A DNA stretch of 42,630 nucleotides from a virus: positions 1 through 42,630 of IMG/VR virus record IMGVR_UViG_3300015192_000003, one strand, 5' to 3'. A program made the position numbers and the translations under genes. Under the pieces are notes generated by a model. The model ran no database searches, was not told the DNA's origin, and saw only the letters and a program-made list of their open reading frames with translations. The stretch's first letter is position 1. Each line of letters begins with the position of its first letter. Shown piece after piece: positions 27,660 through 36,105 of this stretch.

Positions 27660-30600
27660 CAGCCGCCACCTCCATAGACCAGAGCGTCAACCAGGGATTG
27701 GGTATGCCCATCGACGGTGGTGCTGATGAGGGTGGTCAGCTCCTTGTCGCCGATCTTCACGACGATGGACTGGATCCGGGCAGGTGCTGGGCGGGCGCCG
27801 TAGGTGGACGCAGCAACACCCGTGGGCAGCGCCCATGCGGGCTGGGCTGGAACAGCGCTATACCGGGCATTCACTGCGTCCTGTGCGGTGGTCAGCGCCT
27901 TCTGGTTCTTCACAGACCGGGCCATGTCAGCGGACAGCGCGCGGGCGGTCCCGGCGTTCTTCACCGCGCCCTCAGCCAAGGCGTACGCCTGCGCGTCGCC
28001 GGCCATGAGCAGCTGGTCAGCGAGGACGCGGTAGCCGTGGCGGCCCAGCCAGCCGATGTTGAACAGGAACCGTTCCGTCTGACGGTTGGCCTTGCCCGCA
28101 CTGGCGTGGAACTGGGTGACGAACGGTTGAGGCTTCCCTGAGCGAGCGGCTTCGATGCCTCGCAGGGTACGGGTCGCAGTTGATAGTGAGGCCCGGGCTG
28201 TGGCTAGCCGTTCCTCATCGATGCGGATCTGCGCGGCCGTGTGCCCCTTGGTGCGCCGCAACGTGTAGAGGTTGTTCTCCGCGACATGCAGGGCTGTGGT
28301 GGCCTTCTGCTGCCGGATCAGCGCCGCGGAGAGGGCGCCCTTGCTGGGGATCGTGGGGTTGCTCATCCCGGAGCTCATCGCCGAGAAGTCAGCCGAGACG
28401 AACCCGCCAGACGCGAAATTCTGTACGAGGCCGCCACCGGCGAGGTGGTGGTTCGGGATGACCCGCTCCCCACCCCTGAAGTCGAGCAGCTCCTTGCCGT
28501 GTTCCCCGACCCACGCCAGCCCAGGCGCAGCACTGTCCGTGCCGTTGGCGTACCCGCCTGCCCGGTTGAAAGCCGCCGCCAGGGACCCGTAGCTCGACAG
28601 CGCGTACCGGATCGCCGCCACAATGTTCGACAACGGGTCCGTGATACTGCTGCTCAGACCGGGCATCCGGTAGTGGTTGAAGGTTCCAGGGATGGTCTGC
28701 ATGAGGCCCTGAGACGGGTGCCCCGCCCTAGCGTTCGAGTCAGTCATGTTGATCGCGTTCGGGTTCCCGCCGCTCTCCTGGTTCATGCGCCGCAGCAGGG
28801 TCTGAGCCAGGCTCGCCGGCTGCCCTGTCAACCCGAGGGCTTGGAGGACAACCGGGAGCCACCGCTGAACCCCAGCACCCGCCATACCCCCGCCACCGCC
28901 ACCCATGTCAGGGACACGGATCGTCAACGCGGCACGGATCGCGTCCAGCGACGGCAGCTTGATGTTGATGGTGCTACCGACCTGCCCCCCACCAGCGAAA
29001 CCCTGGGCGCCACTGTTGATCGCGTCCAACAGGGGGCGGTGCTTCGCCGTCTGGCTGGCATTGATCACATACTCGCCGTTTGAAAGCATCGCTGGGATGC
29101 TGTCCGAGGTCCCCGACCCCGGGCCGCTGATGTGACCACCGGTAGCAGGGAACACCGCAGACTTGGGGGGCGTGACCTTCCCCGGAAAACCAGCACTCGC
29201 GAACGAGAACCCCGCCTTGACCACGATCGTCTTACCGTGCAGGACATCGATCTGCTTCTGGAAACCGGCGATAATCGCCCGCCCAGCCTTCGAGTTGGCC
29301 GTGATCCCCGGTACCTTGCCCTGCTTCACGGAGTCAATCTTCTTCTGCAACACAACGATCTTCGCATCAGCTGCAGCCTTGTCGATTTGCAGCTGCGTCA
29401 AATGCTGCTTGGGGATCTTCAGGATCGAGTCTGCGTAGGCCCGGGCCCGACCGATGTTGTTGTCGAACTGCAGGTAGGTCTTGATCAGCGACCCGCGTGA
29501 GCTCACCAGCGAGGCCCGCATCTTCGCCTCGGAGCCGGTCTCCTTGTAGATCGAGTCCGCAAGACTCAGAGCCTTACTCGCCACAGCGTCCAACGCCGCG
29601 GCGTTCTCCCTGCCCTTAACCGAGTTGTTAGACAGGCCTTTGCCGTTCTTGTGCAGGGCGGCTGTGGCGTCGACCTGTGCCTGGATCAGATCCCTGGTCG
29701 CCGAGCGGGTCGACAACACCACAAGGCCCGCGTCCTGCAGGGACTGGACCTCAGCATCGAGAGCCTTCTTGGCATCCCCCGCGGCGGCAGCCAGTTTCCG
29801 TTGCGCAGCAGTGAGACCATCCGCGCCTTTGGCTGCCGAGCCAGTGGCTTGTCCTGCAAGATCGGCGGCGTTCGCGGCCCCTGCTAGTGCTTCGTCGTAG
29901 CCAGGCATCAGATCACGCAGCCTGTTGACTGCGTCGCCGCTTAGCCCCAGCTTCTTGGCCATCGCATCAAACTGCTTCTTGGCCAGGTCCGCATGTCCGG
30001 AGGTCACCAAGGTGCCAAGAGCCGTACCGATGTTGTTGAACACGGCTGCGGACTGCGTCCCGCCGTTGATCCGCCCAAACAACCCGTCAACGGAATCACT
30101 GAACGAGTCGATGCCGTCCTTGTTAGTCAGCCGTTTGAACGCTGCCGCGAGGTCGTCGACGGGCCGGTTCGCTGAACCAAGGAAACTCCCCGTGTCCATC
30201 CCCTTGAAAAGGGCATCGACGTTCCCTGCGGCGTCACCGGTTTTGAGCAGGGCTGCAGTAGTCGCCTCGATGCCCGGAACTGCACGGGTGTTAGCGGTGT
30301 CGAAAGCGGATGCGGCAGCGGCAGCCGCGGCTAGAACGGTCGCTATCCCCGCGGCTTTGCCCAAGCCCTTGAGCGCGGCACCGGTCCTGCCAGATGTGAT
30401 GTGCAGCGCTTCCAGCGCCTTCCGGGTCTCGATGATCTTCGGCACAACAGTCAGGAACCCGCCCACCAGAAGGAGCCCTGCAGAGGTCACCGCGGCAAAA
30501 CCCACAGCGCTCTTCTGTACTGGATCTGGGAGGTTCCCGAACGCGTTAACGGCCTTCGTGGCGCCCTGGACCAGCCCGCGAAGCACGTCATTACCCGCGG

Positions 30601-31672
30601 ATCCAGACTGGATCAGTGCAGTGTCGATGGAGCCCTTCAAGCCCTCGAAGTCACCGCTCAGGTTGTTGAGCATGGTTGCGGCCATCCGGGAAGCTGCTCC
30701 CTGGTCGTTCACGGCAGAGGTGTAGTCCCTGACCCCTGCAGCGCCCTTTTCGTAGAGGATGCTCGCTGCACGCGTCGCATCAGACCCGAAGATTGTGTTG
30801 AGGGTCGATGCGCGCTGCTTCTCTGTCAGCCCGCCGAGTCCGGTCTTGAGCTGCTCAGCGACGGACGCCATACCGACGAACTTGCCCTGCGCGTCGTAGG
30901 CGCTGAACCCGATGCTGTCCATCGCTGTTTGGGCCGCGTCAGAGCTAGGGACCAGACGCATCAGCATCGTCTTCAGGCTCGTCCCAGCGTCCGATCCAAC
31001 TAGCGCCGAGTCGGCGAACATCGAAAGGGTGCCGACTGTGTCCTCGAGGTGTAGGCCGGTCTGGGCTGCGACGAGACCGCCTTGCTTCAGCGCATCGCCC
31101 AAGCTCCCAACGTCGGCCGCGCTCTTGTTTGCTCCCGCTGCGAGCACATCCGCGATATGGGAGACATCCTTGCCACCAAGTTTGAAGATGTTCATCGACT
31201 GGGCGGCGATGGTTGCCGCGTTGGCCAGGTCAAGCCCGCCAGCTGAGGCGAGGTTCAGAGATCCGGTCAGCGCACCCCCGAGGATGTCGGAAGTCTTGAC
31301 ACCGGCCTTGGCCAGTTCGCCCTCGGCTTTGGCTGCCTCGGAGGCTGAGAACACGGTGTCGGCGCCAGCCTTGATCGCAGCCTTGGCGAGCTTCTCCATC
31401 TGGGTCGCGCTGGCGTTGGAAACGGCTTTGACGTTGCCCATTTGCTTGTCGAAGTCCGCGAACGCCTTGACTGCCAGGACCACTCCGGCTGCGATGACAC
31501 CGCCGGTGAGCAGCATTCCCTTGCCGACCTTGTCCCAGCTCTGCCTGTGCTGGGTTGCCGATTTCTCGGCGGATTTGGCCAGGTCAGTCGTAGCGAGCTT
31601 GGCCTTCTCCATTCCCGCAAGGAAACCCGTGACAGTGGCATTGAGGAAGACGCTCACGCTGCGATCTGACAT
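27659..31672 (-). CDS. Tape measure protein with SLT domain
   Basis: 1337 aa starting MSDRSVSVFLNATVTGF, with GGGAGG 5 nt upstream. The N-terminal phage-tail tape-measure region has long helices (KLAKAAIKAGADTVFSASEAAKAEGELAKAG). Hydrophobic patches occur at about residues 40-60 and 440-470. A soluble lytic transglycosylase-like domain lies at about 930-1020 (LLRRMNQESGGNPNAINMTD...GLMQTIPGTF, catalytic Glu in QESGG). It sets tail length, about 200 nm if 1.5 A per residue holds, and helps DNA cross the cell wall. Confidence 0.92.
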   Translation of the reverse strand: MSDRSVSVFLNATVTGFLAGMEKAKLATTDLAKSAEKSATQHRQSWDKVGKGMLLTGGVIAAGVVLAVKAFADFDKQMGNVKAVSNASATQMEKLAKAAIKAGADTVFSASEAAKAEGELAKAGVKTSDILGGALTGSLNLASAGGLDLANAATIAAQSMNIFKLGGKDVSHIADVLAAGANKSAADVGSLGDALKQGGLVAAQTGLHLEDTVGTLSMFADSALVGSDAGTSLKTMLMRLVPSSDAAQTAMDSIGFSAYDAQGKFVGMASVAEQLKTGLGGLTEKQRASTLNTIFGSDATRAASILYEKGAAGVRDYTSAVNDQGAASRMAATMLNNLSGDFEGLKGSIDTALIQSGSAGNDVLRGLVQGATKAVNAFGNLPDPVQKSAVGFAAVTSAGLLLVGGFLTVVPKIIETRKALEALHITSGRTGAALKGLGKAAGIATVLAAAAAAASAFDTANTRAVPGIEATTAALLKTGDAAGNVDALFKGMDTGSFLGSANRPVDDLAAAFKRLTNKDGIDSFSDSVDGLFGRINGGTQSAAVFNNIGTALGTLVTSGHADLAKKQFDAMAKKLGLSGDAVNRLRDLMPGYDEALAGAANAADLAGQATGSAAKGADGLTAAQRKLAAAAGDAKKALDAEVQSLQDAGLVVLSTRSATRDLIQAQVDATAALHKNGKGLSNNSVKGRENAAALDAVASKALSLADSIYKETGSEAKMRASLVSSRGSLIKTYLQFDNNIGRARAYADSILKIPKQHLTQLQIDKAAADAKIVVLQKKIDSVKQGKVPGITANSKAGRAIIAGFQKQIDVLHGKTIVVKAGFSFASAGFPGKVTPPKSAVFPATGGHISGPGSGTSDSIPAMLSNGEYVINASQTAKHRPLLDAINSGAQGFAGGGQVGSTINIKLPSLDAIRAALTIRVPDMGGGGGGMAGAGVQRWLPVVLQALGLTGQPASLAQTLLRRMNQESGGNPNAINMTDSNARAGHPSQGLMQTIPGTFNHYRMPGLSSSITDPLSNIVAAIRYALSSYGSLAAAFNRAGGYANGTDSAAPGLAWVGEHGKELLDFRGGERVIPNHHLAGGGLVQNFASGGFVSADFSAMSSGMSNPTIPSKGALSAALIRQQKATTALHVAENNLYTLRRTKGHTAAQIRIDEERLATARASLSTATRTLRGIEAARSGKPQPFVTQFHASAGKANRQTERFLFNIGWLGRHGYRVLADQLLMAGDAQAYALAEGAVKNAGTARALSADMARSVKNQKALTTAQDAVNARYSAVPAQPAWALPTGVAASTYGARPAPARIQSIVVKIGDKELTTLISTTVDGHTQSLVDALVYGGGG

Positions 31673-31693
31673 GCGGGCCTCCCGTATCGGCTT

Positions 31694-31699
31694 TATGGT
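31694..31699 (+). promoter_or_regulatory. -10 box for moron gene
   Basis: TATGGT with 6 nt to the ATG at 31706, consistent with leaderless transcription. A fitting -35 at 17 nt is not obvious. Confidence 0.4.
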
Positions 31700-31705
31700 T
31701 CGGGC

Positions 31706-31888
31706 ATGAGTAAGCCGCGAACGAGTGCGAAGGACCGCGAGAGCCAAGGGGTTAGGACCGGCATCCTCGGTCTGATGCTCGCCGGCGTGGGCGTGTTCGA
31801 GAACGTGCCCCGCATGGCCCTACTGGGGCTCCTAGTCGCTGTCATTGGCGGGATCATGTGGGGTGCGGGGATGGCTCGGAGCGATTAG
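31706..31888 (+). CDS. Moron-like small membrane protein (antisense to late operon)
   Basis: 60 aa on the plus strand, placed exactly between the chaperone extension and the tape measure. Two hydrophobic segments (about residues 19-31 and 37-54). It overlaps the chaperone stop by only 4 nt, so the position is a true gene slot rather than a shadow. Morons are expressed from prophages and often protect against superinfection; that function here is inference. Confidence 0.6.
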   Translation: MSKPRTSAKDRESQGVRTGILGLMLAGVGVFENVPRMALLGLLVAVIGGIMWGAGMARSD

Positions 31889-32217
31889 TCCCGCAGCCTG
31901 ACTCGGTACATCGGCCCTGGCTGGTCCTTGCCGGTCTTGGCCGCAAGCGCGTAGCAGGCTGCGCATGAGCCCAGGACGTCGACGGTGTACGCCTCGGCAT
32001 TCTTGGGGTCCATCGCCTCACTCCAGGGGCGCCCACAGTCGTGGTGAATGTCGGCCTCGACCCGGGCAAGAGCGATCGCGTATCCGCGATCGTCTTCAAG
32101 CCAGAGCGGTTCGCCCGGTTCGACTATTCGGCCGAGGAAGACGGAGCGGGGGACGCCCCACGCCCGCGCGGTCTCGACTTCTTCGCGGTGACTATCTGAG
32201 CGTCGAAGGAGGGCTGT
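31885..32217 (-). CDS. Tail assembly chaperone, frameshift extension (gpT-like)
   Basis: The minus-one frame from the slip site runs 110 codons: TALLRRSDSHREEVETARAWG..., then PRSVFLGRIVEPGEPLWLED, DIHHDCGRPWSEAMDP, SCAACYAL, ending at TAA 31885-31887. EVETARAWGVPRSVF and the CxxC/H-x-C-G-R-P-W block are the hallmark of actinophage tail chaperone extensions. It has no start of its own. Fused to the first 160 residues of the upstream protein it gives about 270 aa. It chaperones tape measure and tail tube assembly. Confidence 0.85.
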   Translation of the reverse strand, partial: TALLRRSDSHREEVETARAWGVPRSVFLGRIVEPGEPLWLEDDRGYAIALARVEADIHHDCGRPWSEAMDPKNAEAYTVDVLGSCAACYALAAKTGKDQPGPMYRVRLRD

Positions 32218-32696
32218 AAAAAAGGGATGTCGACGCCGCGCACATTCGCGGAGTAGGCGGCCCCGAAGACCGTGTTGCGTTGGCTGAGCGTGAACCCGTC
32301 AAGGAGCGTGGCTGCCTGTTCGACGGTCATTGTCGGCTCGACTGCGGCCGCGGCGAGCAGCGCTGTGGGGAACGATGTCGGATCGAAGGACTCGTCATCG
32401 TCCTTGCCCTCGCGCGGGGGGTGTGCGGCGAGCAGGTCAGACCATGCTTTGTCGCCGATGCTCTTGAACCGGAACGTCGCGGACGCTGCCCGCATCTCCG
32501 CCTCGAGCTCGGCCTTGCTGGCTCGCAGCTTGGTGCGAGGGTCGGGGTCGGACATGCTTGAGGGTTCCCACCCCTCGTACTGATCCAGGTCGTCATTGAC
32601 CAGGTCGAGGTCGCCGAGGAGGTCGCCGCGGAGGCAGACCCGTACGGAGGCGGTGGCTGGTTTTACTTTGGCTAGGAGGTCTTCGATGGCGCTCAT
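32124..32696 (-). CDS. Tail assembly chaperone (gpG-like)
   Basis: 190 aa starting MSAIEDLLAKVKPATASVRVCLRGDLLGDLDLV, the usual opening of actinophage tail chaperones. Residues about 100-160 contain SDLLAAHPP and FPTALLAAAAVEPTMT...ADLL-type segments. The slippery site lies at codons 158-160. After it the zero frame continues only 30 residues of S/P/R-rich tail. Confidence 0.88.
   Translation of the reverse strand: MSAIEDLLAKVKPATASVRVCLRGDLLGDLDLVNDDLDQYEGWEPSSMSDPDPRTKLRASKAELEAEMRAASATFRFKSIGDKAWSDLLAAHPPREGKDDDESFDPTSFPTALLAAAAVEPTMTVEQAATLLDGFTLSQRNTVFGAAYSANVRGVDIPFLQPSFDAQIVTAKKSRPRGRGASPAPSSSAE
32217..32223 (-). other. Minus-one slippery heptamer U_UUU_UUA
   Basis: On the minus strand the zero-frame codons CCT-TTT-TTA contain T_TTT_TTA in the canonical X_XXY_YYZ phase. 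Slipping back one base leads into the open gpT-like frame, which has no stop until 31885. Confidence 0.85.
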
Positions 32697-32784
32697 GCTG
32701 TGTCCCGTCTTTGAGTCCCGGTGGAGGCGTGAAGGGGCGCAGCCCGGGACAAGCTGCGCCCCCCGAATAAGGGGTGGAGCAGGG

Positions 32785-33255
32785 TCAGGCCATGACCGCC
32801 GCTGTGTTTGGGTCGCTGGTCGTCCCGAGTGGGATCTCGACGGTCTGGACGGTGTTCGGGCCGTAGCCGCGGACGCCCTCTTTGCATTCGCTCGGGTAGA
32901 CCTCACACTTGTCGCCGACTGTGTTGGCCGTTGCGGCGTCGACGGTTCGGCGAACGATGAGGTATCCGGTGGCCCGGAAGACGAGAGTCGTCAGGGCCGT
33001 GTCTGCGGCGTCTTGCCGTTTGATTTTCACCGAGTTGTCGAACCCACGTCGGCCAGCTCGGCTGGTGTCGTAGGTCGAGGACAGCGCGGACGTGTCGACG
33101 TCCGCGGTCTTGGGGCTTACCTGCAGCCCGTCGGGGGTCATCACGGTGTCGAGCCTGAGCCCGGCGTTCGCTTCGGCCACCGTGGGCGCGGCGATGTTGG
33201 CCACCGTCGGCGCCCAGGTAACCCGGATTTTTCCATCTGAGACGAGGTCGGCCAT
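32785..33255 (-). CDS. Major tail (tube) protein
   Basis: 156 aa. MADLVSDGKIRVTWAPTVANIAAPTVAEANAG is a standard actinophage tube protein start (start-code plus APT repeats), followed by the ALSSTYDTSRAGRRGFDNSVKIKRQ segment and a beta-rich end. It lies just before the chaperone genes, as expected. It polymerises into the tail tube. Confidence 0.88.
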   Translation of the reverse strand: MADLVSDGKIRVTWAPTVANIAAPTVAEANAGLRLDTVMTPDGLQVSPKTADVDTSALSSTYDTSRAGRRGFDNSVKIKRQDAADTALTTLVFRATGYLIVRRTVDAATANTVGDKCEVYPSECKEGVRGYGPNTVQTVEIPLGTTSDPNTAAVMA

Positions 33256-33256
33256 G

Positions 33257-33634
33257 TCAGTTCTCTCCTTCGGGGGTGCCGGCTGTGCCAGCGGGGTTGA
33301 CGATCTGGTTCAGCCGGGCCACGAGCGTGGACCGGGGGCTTTCGTGGGACTGCTCGGCGGCCAGCGCCGCGGCTGCGGCCGCGGGTTCGCCGGCGACCTC
33401 ATCGAGTACCTGGTCGACGTTCGGGCGCTTCGCTGCTGAGACGGCCTTGATGACGGCCTGGACGTGGGCGGCGGCGGCTTCTTCGGCCTGGATCCGCTCG
33501 ACGTCGGCGGTCTCGAGGCTGCGGGACTCGGTGATCGGTTCCCAGCCGCGTGCTGCCCATGCGCCGAGTGCGTCGGTGGGTAGCTCTGCTTCGGTGCCGA
33601 GCTCGGGGTGCCGGCAGCGGGTCAGGCCGGGCAT
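33257..33634 (-). CDS. Tail/head-associated protein, unknown
   Basis: 125 aa. Begins with MPGLTRCRHPELGTEAELPTDAL..WAARGWEPI, a short domain seen at the start of many actinophage structural accessory proteins, then an alanine-rich helix. One base separates it from the tail tube gene. Role uncertain. Confidence 0.7.
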   Translation of the reverse strand: MPGLTRCRHPELGTEAELPTDALGAWAARGWEPITESRSLETADVERIQAEEAAAAHVQAVIKAVSAAKRPNVDQVLDEVAGEPAAAAAALAAEQSHESPRSTLVARLNQIVNPAGTAGTPEGEN

Positions 33635-33957
33635 CAGGCGCGCACCAGTGCGACGGTGACCGTGGTCACGGCTGAGTAGGTCCAGGACACGAGCCCGGTG
33701 GCCGGGTCTGCGAGGCCGGAGGGGAGGTCAATGCTGACCTCACCTGCGGCCGGGACTGCGATGACCGGGTCGGGGTTCGCCTGCCCCCACGTGGAGCCGG
33801 GGACGAGGATGGTGACGTTGATCGAGGCGCCGCTACCGTTCTTCACTCGGAGGAACACCCGGTCGTCGGGGTTGCACGAGTCACCACCTGCGGAGGCGGC
33901 GGCATATGTGACCGTCGTCCCCGTAACGGCGATCTGCTGGGGGGCCAAAAAAGCCAT
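33634..33957 (-). CDS. Beta-sandwich structural protein
   Basis: 107 aa, AGAGG upstream. All-beta with TGTTVTYAAASAGGDSCNPDDRVFLRVKNGSGASINVTI and VSWTYSAVTTVTVALVRA strands, like small decoration or tail accessory proteins of phages. Whether it sits on head or tail is not clear from position (between tail terminator and tail tube). Confidence 0.7.
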   Translation of the reverse strand: MAFLAPQQIAVTGTTVTYAAASAGGDSCNPDDRVFLRVKNGSGASINVTILVPGSTWGQANPDPVIAVPAAGEVSIDLPSGLADPATGLVSWTYSAVTTVTVALVRA

Positions 33958-34008
33958 GGGTCTGCCTCTCGGTGGGGTTGGCTGGGAAGTGCTTGGGAGG
34001 ATCGGGGC

Positions 34009-34215
34009 ATGACATCGGAGAGCAGGGGCGGGTTCGTTTCAGGGCCCGGCGCGGAAATAAGGATTGAGAGGGTCGGCCGGTGCGTTCACGGCCACTGGCT
34101 CTATCGCTTCAATGCCGGCCCGCTTGAGCACGTCATCTCAGCGGAGGAGATCAAAGCCGGTGATCTTCGCCAGGCTCGGTGCGGGGAGACCCGAGTATCA
34201 GGCGGGGACGCTTGA
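34009..34215 (+). CDS. Moron-like small protein (antisense to late operon)
   Basis: 68 aa on the plus strand with GGGAGG 8 nt before the ATG, filling the only 240-bp hole between late genes. Sequence RCVHGHWLYRFNAGPLEHVISAEEIKAGDLRQARCG; no domain. It overlaps the end of the tail terminator gene by 18 bp. The ribosome site and location support a real accessory gene. Confidence 0.6.
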   Translation: MTSESRGGFVSGPGAEIRIERVGRCVHGHWLYRFNAGPLEHVISAEEIKAGDLRQARCGETRVSGGDA

Positions 34216-34617
34216 GCAGAGCCATCGGATGACGGCGTAGAGCACGGGCGGCTGGACGTCCTGGTCTGCCTGGATGGGTAGGGGGCCACCGTCCATCCGG
34301 ATCGGCACTGATACGCGTCCGGTCACGGCTGGGATGACGTCGAGGACGGCTTCACGGACGCGGCGGGAGACGATCCGCACGGAGCCGATGCTGTCTCCTA
34401 CGACGGTGGTGGTGACGATCTCTTCCCACCACCCGGAGCGGCCCGAGAGGGTGTCTCGCGCCGCGCTGGGAACGGGTGAGGACCAGATGACGACGTAGGG
34501 GCGGGACGGGAGTTTCCCGGTGGCGGGATCGGTGGGCACTTTGCCGTCGTAAACCTTCAGGTTGGGGTCGGCGGTGATGAGCGCCACGACTGCCTCGGCG
34601 GCATCGACGTTCGTCAC
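34198..34617 (-). CDS. Tail terminator
   Basis: 139 aa from a GTG (GTGA overlap). LKVYDGKVP..RPYVVIWSSP and RDTLSGRSGWWEEIVTTTVVGDSIGSVRIVSRRVREAVLD follow the pattern of actinophage tail terminator proteins (gpU-like fold). Located between HK97-gp10-like and tail tube region as expected. Confidence 0.8.
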   Translation of the reverse strand: MTNVDAAEAVVALITADPNLKVYDGKVPTDPATGKLPSRPYVVIWSSPVPSAARDTLSGRSGWWEEIVTTTVVGDSIGSVRIVSRRVREAVLDVIPAVTGRVSVPIRMDGGPLPIQADQDVQPPVLYAVIRWLCSSVPA

Positions 34618-34982
34618 AGGATGCTCTTGGCAGCCAGTGCCTCGAGTAGGCCTGTGACGATCGGGGCTTCACGGTGCAGCGCTGCGGTGTGGTCCCAGCT
34701 CGGGGGCTGGGTGCTTGTGCCGTAGGCAGCGATGAATGCCAGGGAGCCGGCGGCTTTGCCTTGGACCGGCCCGATCTCAGAGGAGAGGCCTGTGATGTCG
34801 TAGCTGATTGCTGGGGCGACCTTCTTGAAGTGCGGCGACCGGGCGATCTCGGCCGCCATGTCTTCCTTGATCTTGATGCTGGCGACCTCGAGGATCTTGC
34901 GGGCGCCGGTCACCGTCGCGGCGTTGCCCCGGCCTAGGTCGAAGGCGAGCTTGTTGAGCTGTGAGACGTCGATGTCAACCAT
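34614..34982 (-). CDS. HK97 gp10-like head-tail joining protein
   Basis: 122 aa starting MVDIDVSQLNKLAFDLG with GGGAGG 5 nt upstream. Amphipathic N-terminal helix, then ARKILEVASIKIKEDMAAEIARSPHFKKVAPAISYDI and a C-terminal A/H/E helix, typical of the HK97 gp10 family at the tail completion interface. Confidence 0.82.
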   Translation of the reverse strand: MVDIDVSQLNKLAFDLGRGNAATVTGARKILEVASIKIKEDMAAEIARSPHFKKVAPAISYDITGLSSEIGPVQGKAAGSLAFIAAYGTSTQPPSWDHTAALHREAPIVTGLLEALAAKSIL

Positions 34983-35379
34983 CGAAACCTCCCTCGATGC
35001 ACGGCAGCCGGCGCATGGTGGCATGGGACTTGTGGATCGAGACGCTGGTGCGGAATCTGCGACCGACAAGGTCGGGGTCTAGGGCTGATGCGTCGATGGT
35101 GGCGACGTCACCGGTGCGGAGCCCGACAACGGACATGGGGACCTGGAGCTCGACCAGGTGCTGGGGGACGACGGTCTCGCCGGCGATCGGGAGCTGGGTG
35201 CGTGGAGCCCTGTTCTGGACCCGGCACTTGCCCGCGTAGACCGTCGATGTGTTCTTCACGTCGACGCCGGTGTTCGGGTTCGTGCTTGTCGTCCCATCCC
35301 AGCGGGTGATGGTGCAGACATCGACCATCTGGGCTTCAGCAAGGGCACGGCCGGCCAGGACCGCGGACTCGGCACTCAT
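34975..35379 (-). CDS. Head-tail stopper, DUF6093-like
   Basis: 134 aa. AEAQMVDVCTITRWDGTTSTNPNTGVDVKNTSTVYAGKCRVQ and ELQVPMSVVGLRTGDVATIDASALDPDLVGRRFRT match actinophage stopper proteins (DUF6093 type). They cap the connector after DNA filling. ATGA overlap with the upstream adaptor gene. Confidence 0.8.
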   Translation of the reverse strand: MSAESAVLAGRALAEAQMVDVCTITRWDGTTSTNPNTGVDVKNTSTVYAGKCRVQNRAPRTQLPIAGETVVPQHLVELQVPMSVVGLRTGDVATIDASALDPDLVGRRFRTSVSIHKSHATMRRLPCIEGGFDG

Positions 35380-35756
35380 AACAGTTCGCCGTTGGCCAGC
35401 AGACGCACCCCGCGCACGCGGGGGATGATGACCCCCGTGATCAGGCGCAACTCGTCATCGGAGACGTACAGGGCACCGGAGGCGATCGCCACGTCCCGTT
35501 TGTAGCGGTAGTCGTCGATCGATTCTTCACCCTTGCCGTCGGGGTTCTTCAGGACGCGCAGGACCATGCTCGCCACGACCCAGGAGAGTGACTGTTGGGT
35601 CACGATCCCGGCGATCACGTCCGCGGCCAGGTTCGGCCGGCGCACAGTCAGGATGCTTAGCGCGTCAGCGATGAACGACCCCGCCACCACGGATTCGGAT
35701 GCGGACAGTGGCCGCCAGCGGGCCTCGAGGTCAGATACGAGCACCGAAAGTGCCAC
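35376..35756 (-). CDS. Head-tail adaptor, Gp19/Gp15/Gp42-like
   Basis: 126 aa from a GTG with AGGAGG 9 nt upstream. ALSVLVSDLEARWRPLSASE opens a helical bundle. The end LYVSDDELRLITG and the motif with R/L pattern follow the Gp19/Gp15/Gp42 head-tail connector family. It binds the portal ring. Confidence 0.78.
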   Translation of the reverse strand: MALSVLVSDLEARWRPLSASESVVAGSFIADALSILTVRRPNLAADVIAGIVTQQSLSWVVASMVLRVLKNPDGKGEESIDDYRYKRDVAIASGALYVSDDELRLITGVIIPRVRGVRLLANGELL

Positions 35757-35772
35757 TGGCGACCACCTCCTG

Positions 35773-36105
35773 TCAGCGGTAGAACTGCGGAGTAGGAGTC
35801 GCCGCCGACTGGATCTCGGCGGGGCCGCGGTGGTTCTCCACATTCACGAAGCTGGCGTTGGCGGCCGGGGCCGTGGCGTTCGCCCCCGTGACTGCGGTGC
35901 GAACGACGTAGGTCACCCCGGCGTCAGTGACGGACTTGCCAACCGCGTACGCGGTCAGGGTCACGTATGCGGTCACGGCAGTTCCGTCTCTGCCGTTGGC
36001 TAGGAGGTACGGGGACCGGTCAGCGTCCGAGGACCAGCCCAGGAAGCCGTTCGTTGCGGCAGCACCTGAGGATTCCGAGACAACCCCGGCCACCTGCGTT
36101 CCCAT
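35773..36105 (-). CDS. Structural protein with carbohydrate-binding-like repeat
   Basis: 110 aa (TAATG overlap). VTLTAYAVGKSVTDAGVTYVVRTAVTGANATAPAANASFVNV resembles the Y-x-x-G-x-x-V-x-x-x-G-x-x-Y pattern of CBM5/12-like modules used on phage capsids and tails. Likely decorates the capsid or connector; not certain. Confidence 0.6.
   Translation of the reverse strand: MGTQVAGVVSESSGAAATNGFLGWSSDADRSPYLLANGRDGTAVTAYVTLTAYAVGKSVTDAGVTYVVRTAVTGANATAPAANASFVNVENHRGPAEIQSAATPTPQFYR

Noticed and set aside
29925-31709. Long plus-strand frames opposite the tape-measure gene
   Set aside because: Antisense shadows created by alanine/glycine-rich codons; they lack ribosome sites and domain similarity, unlike the 31706-31888 gene.
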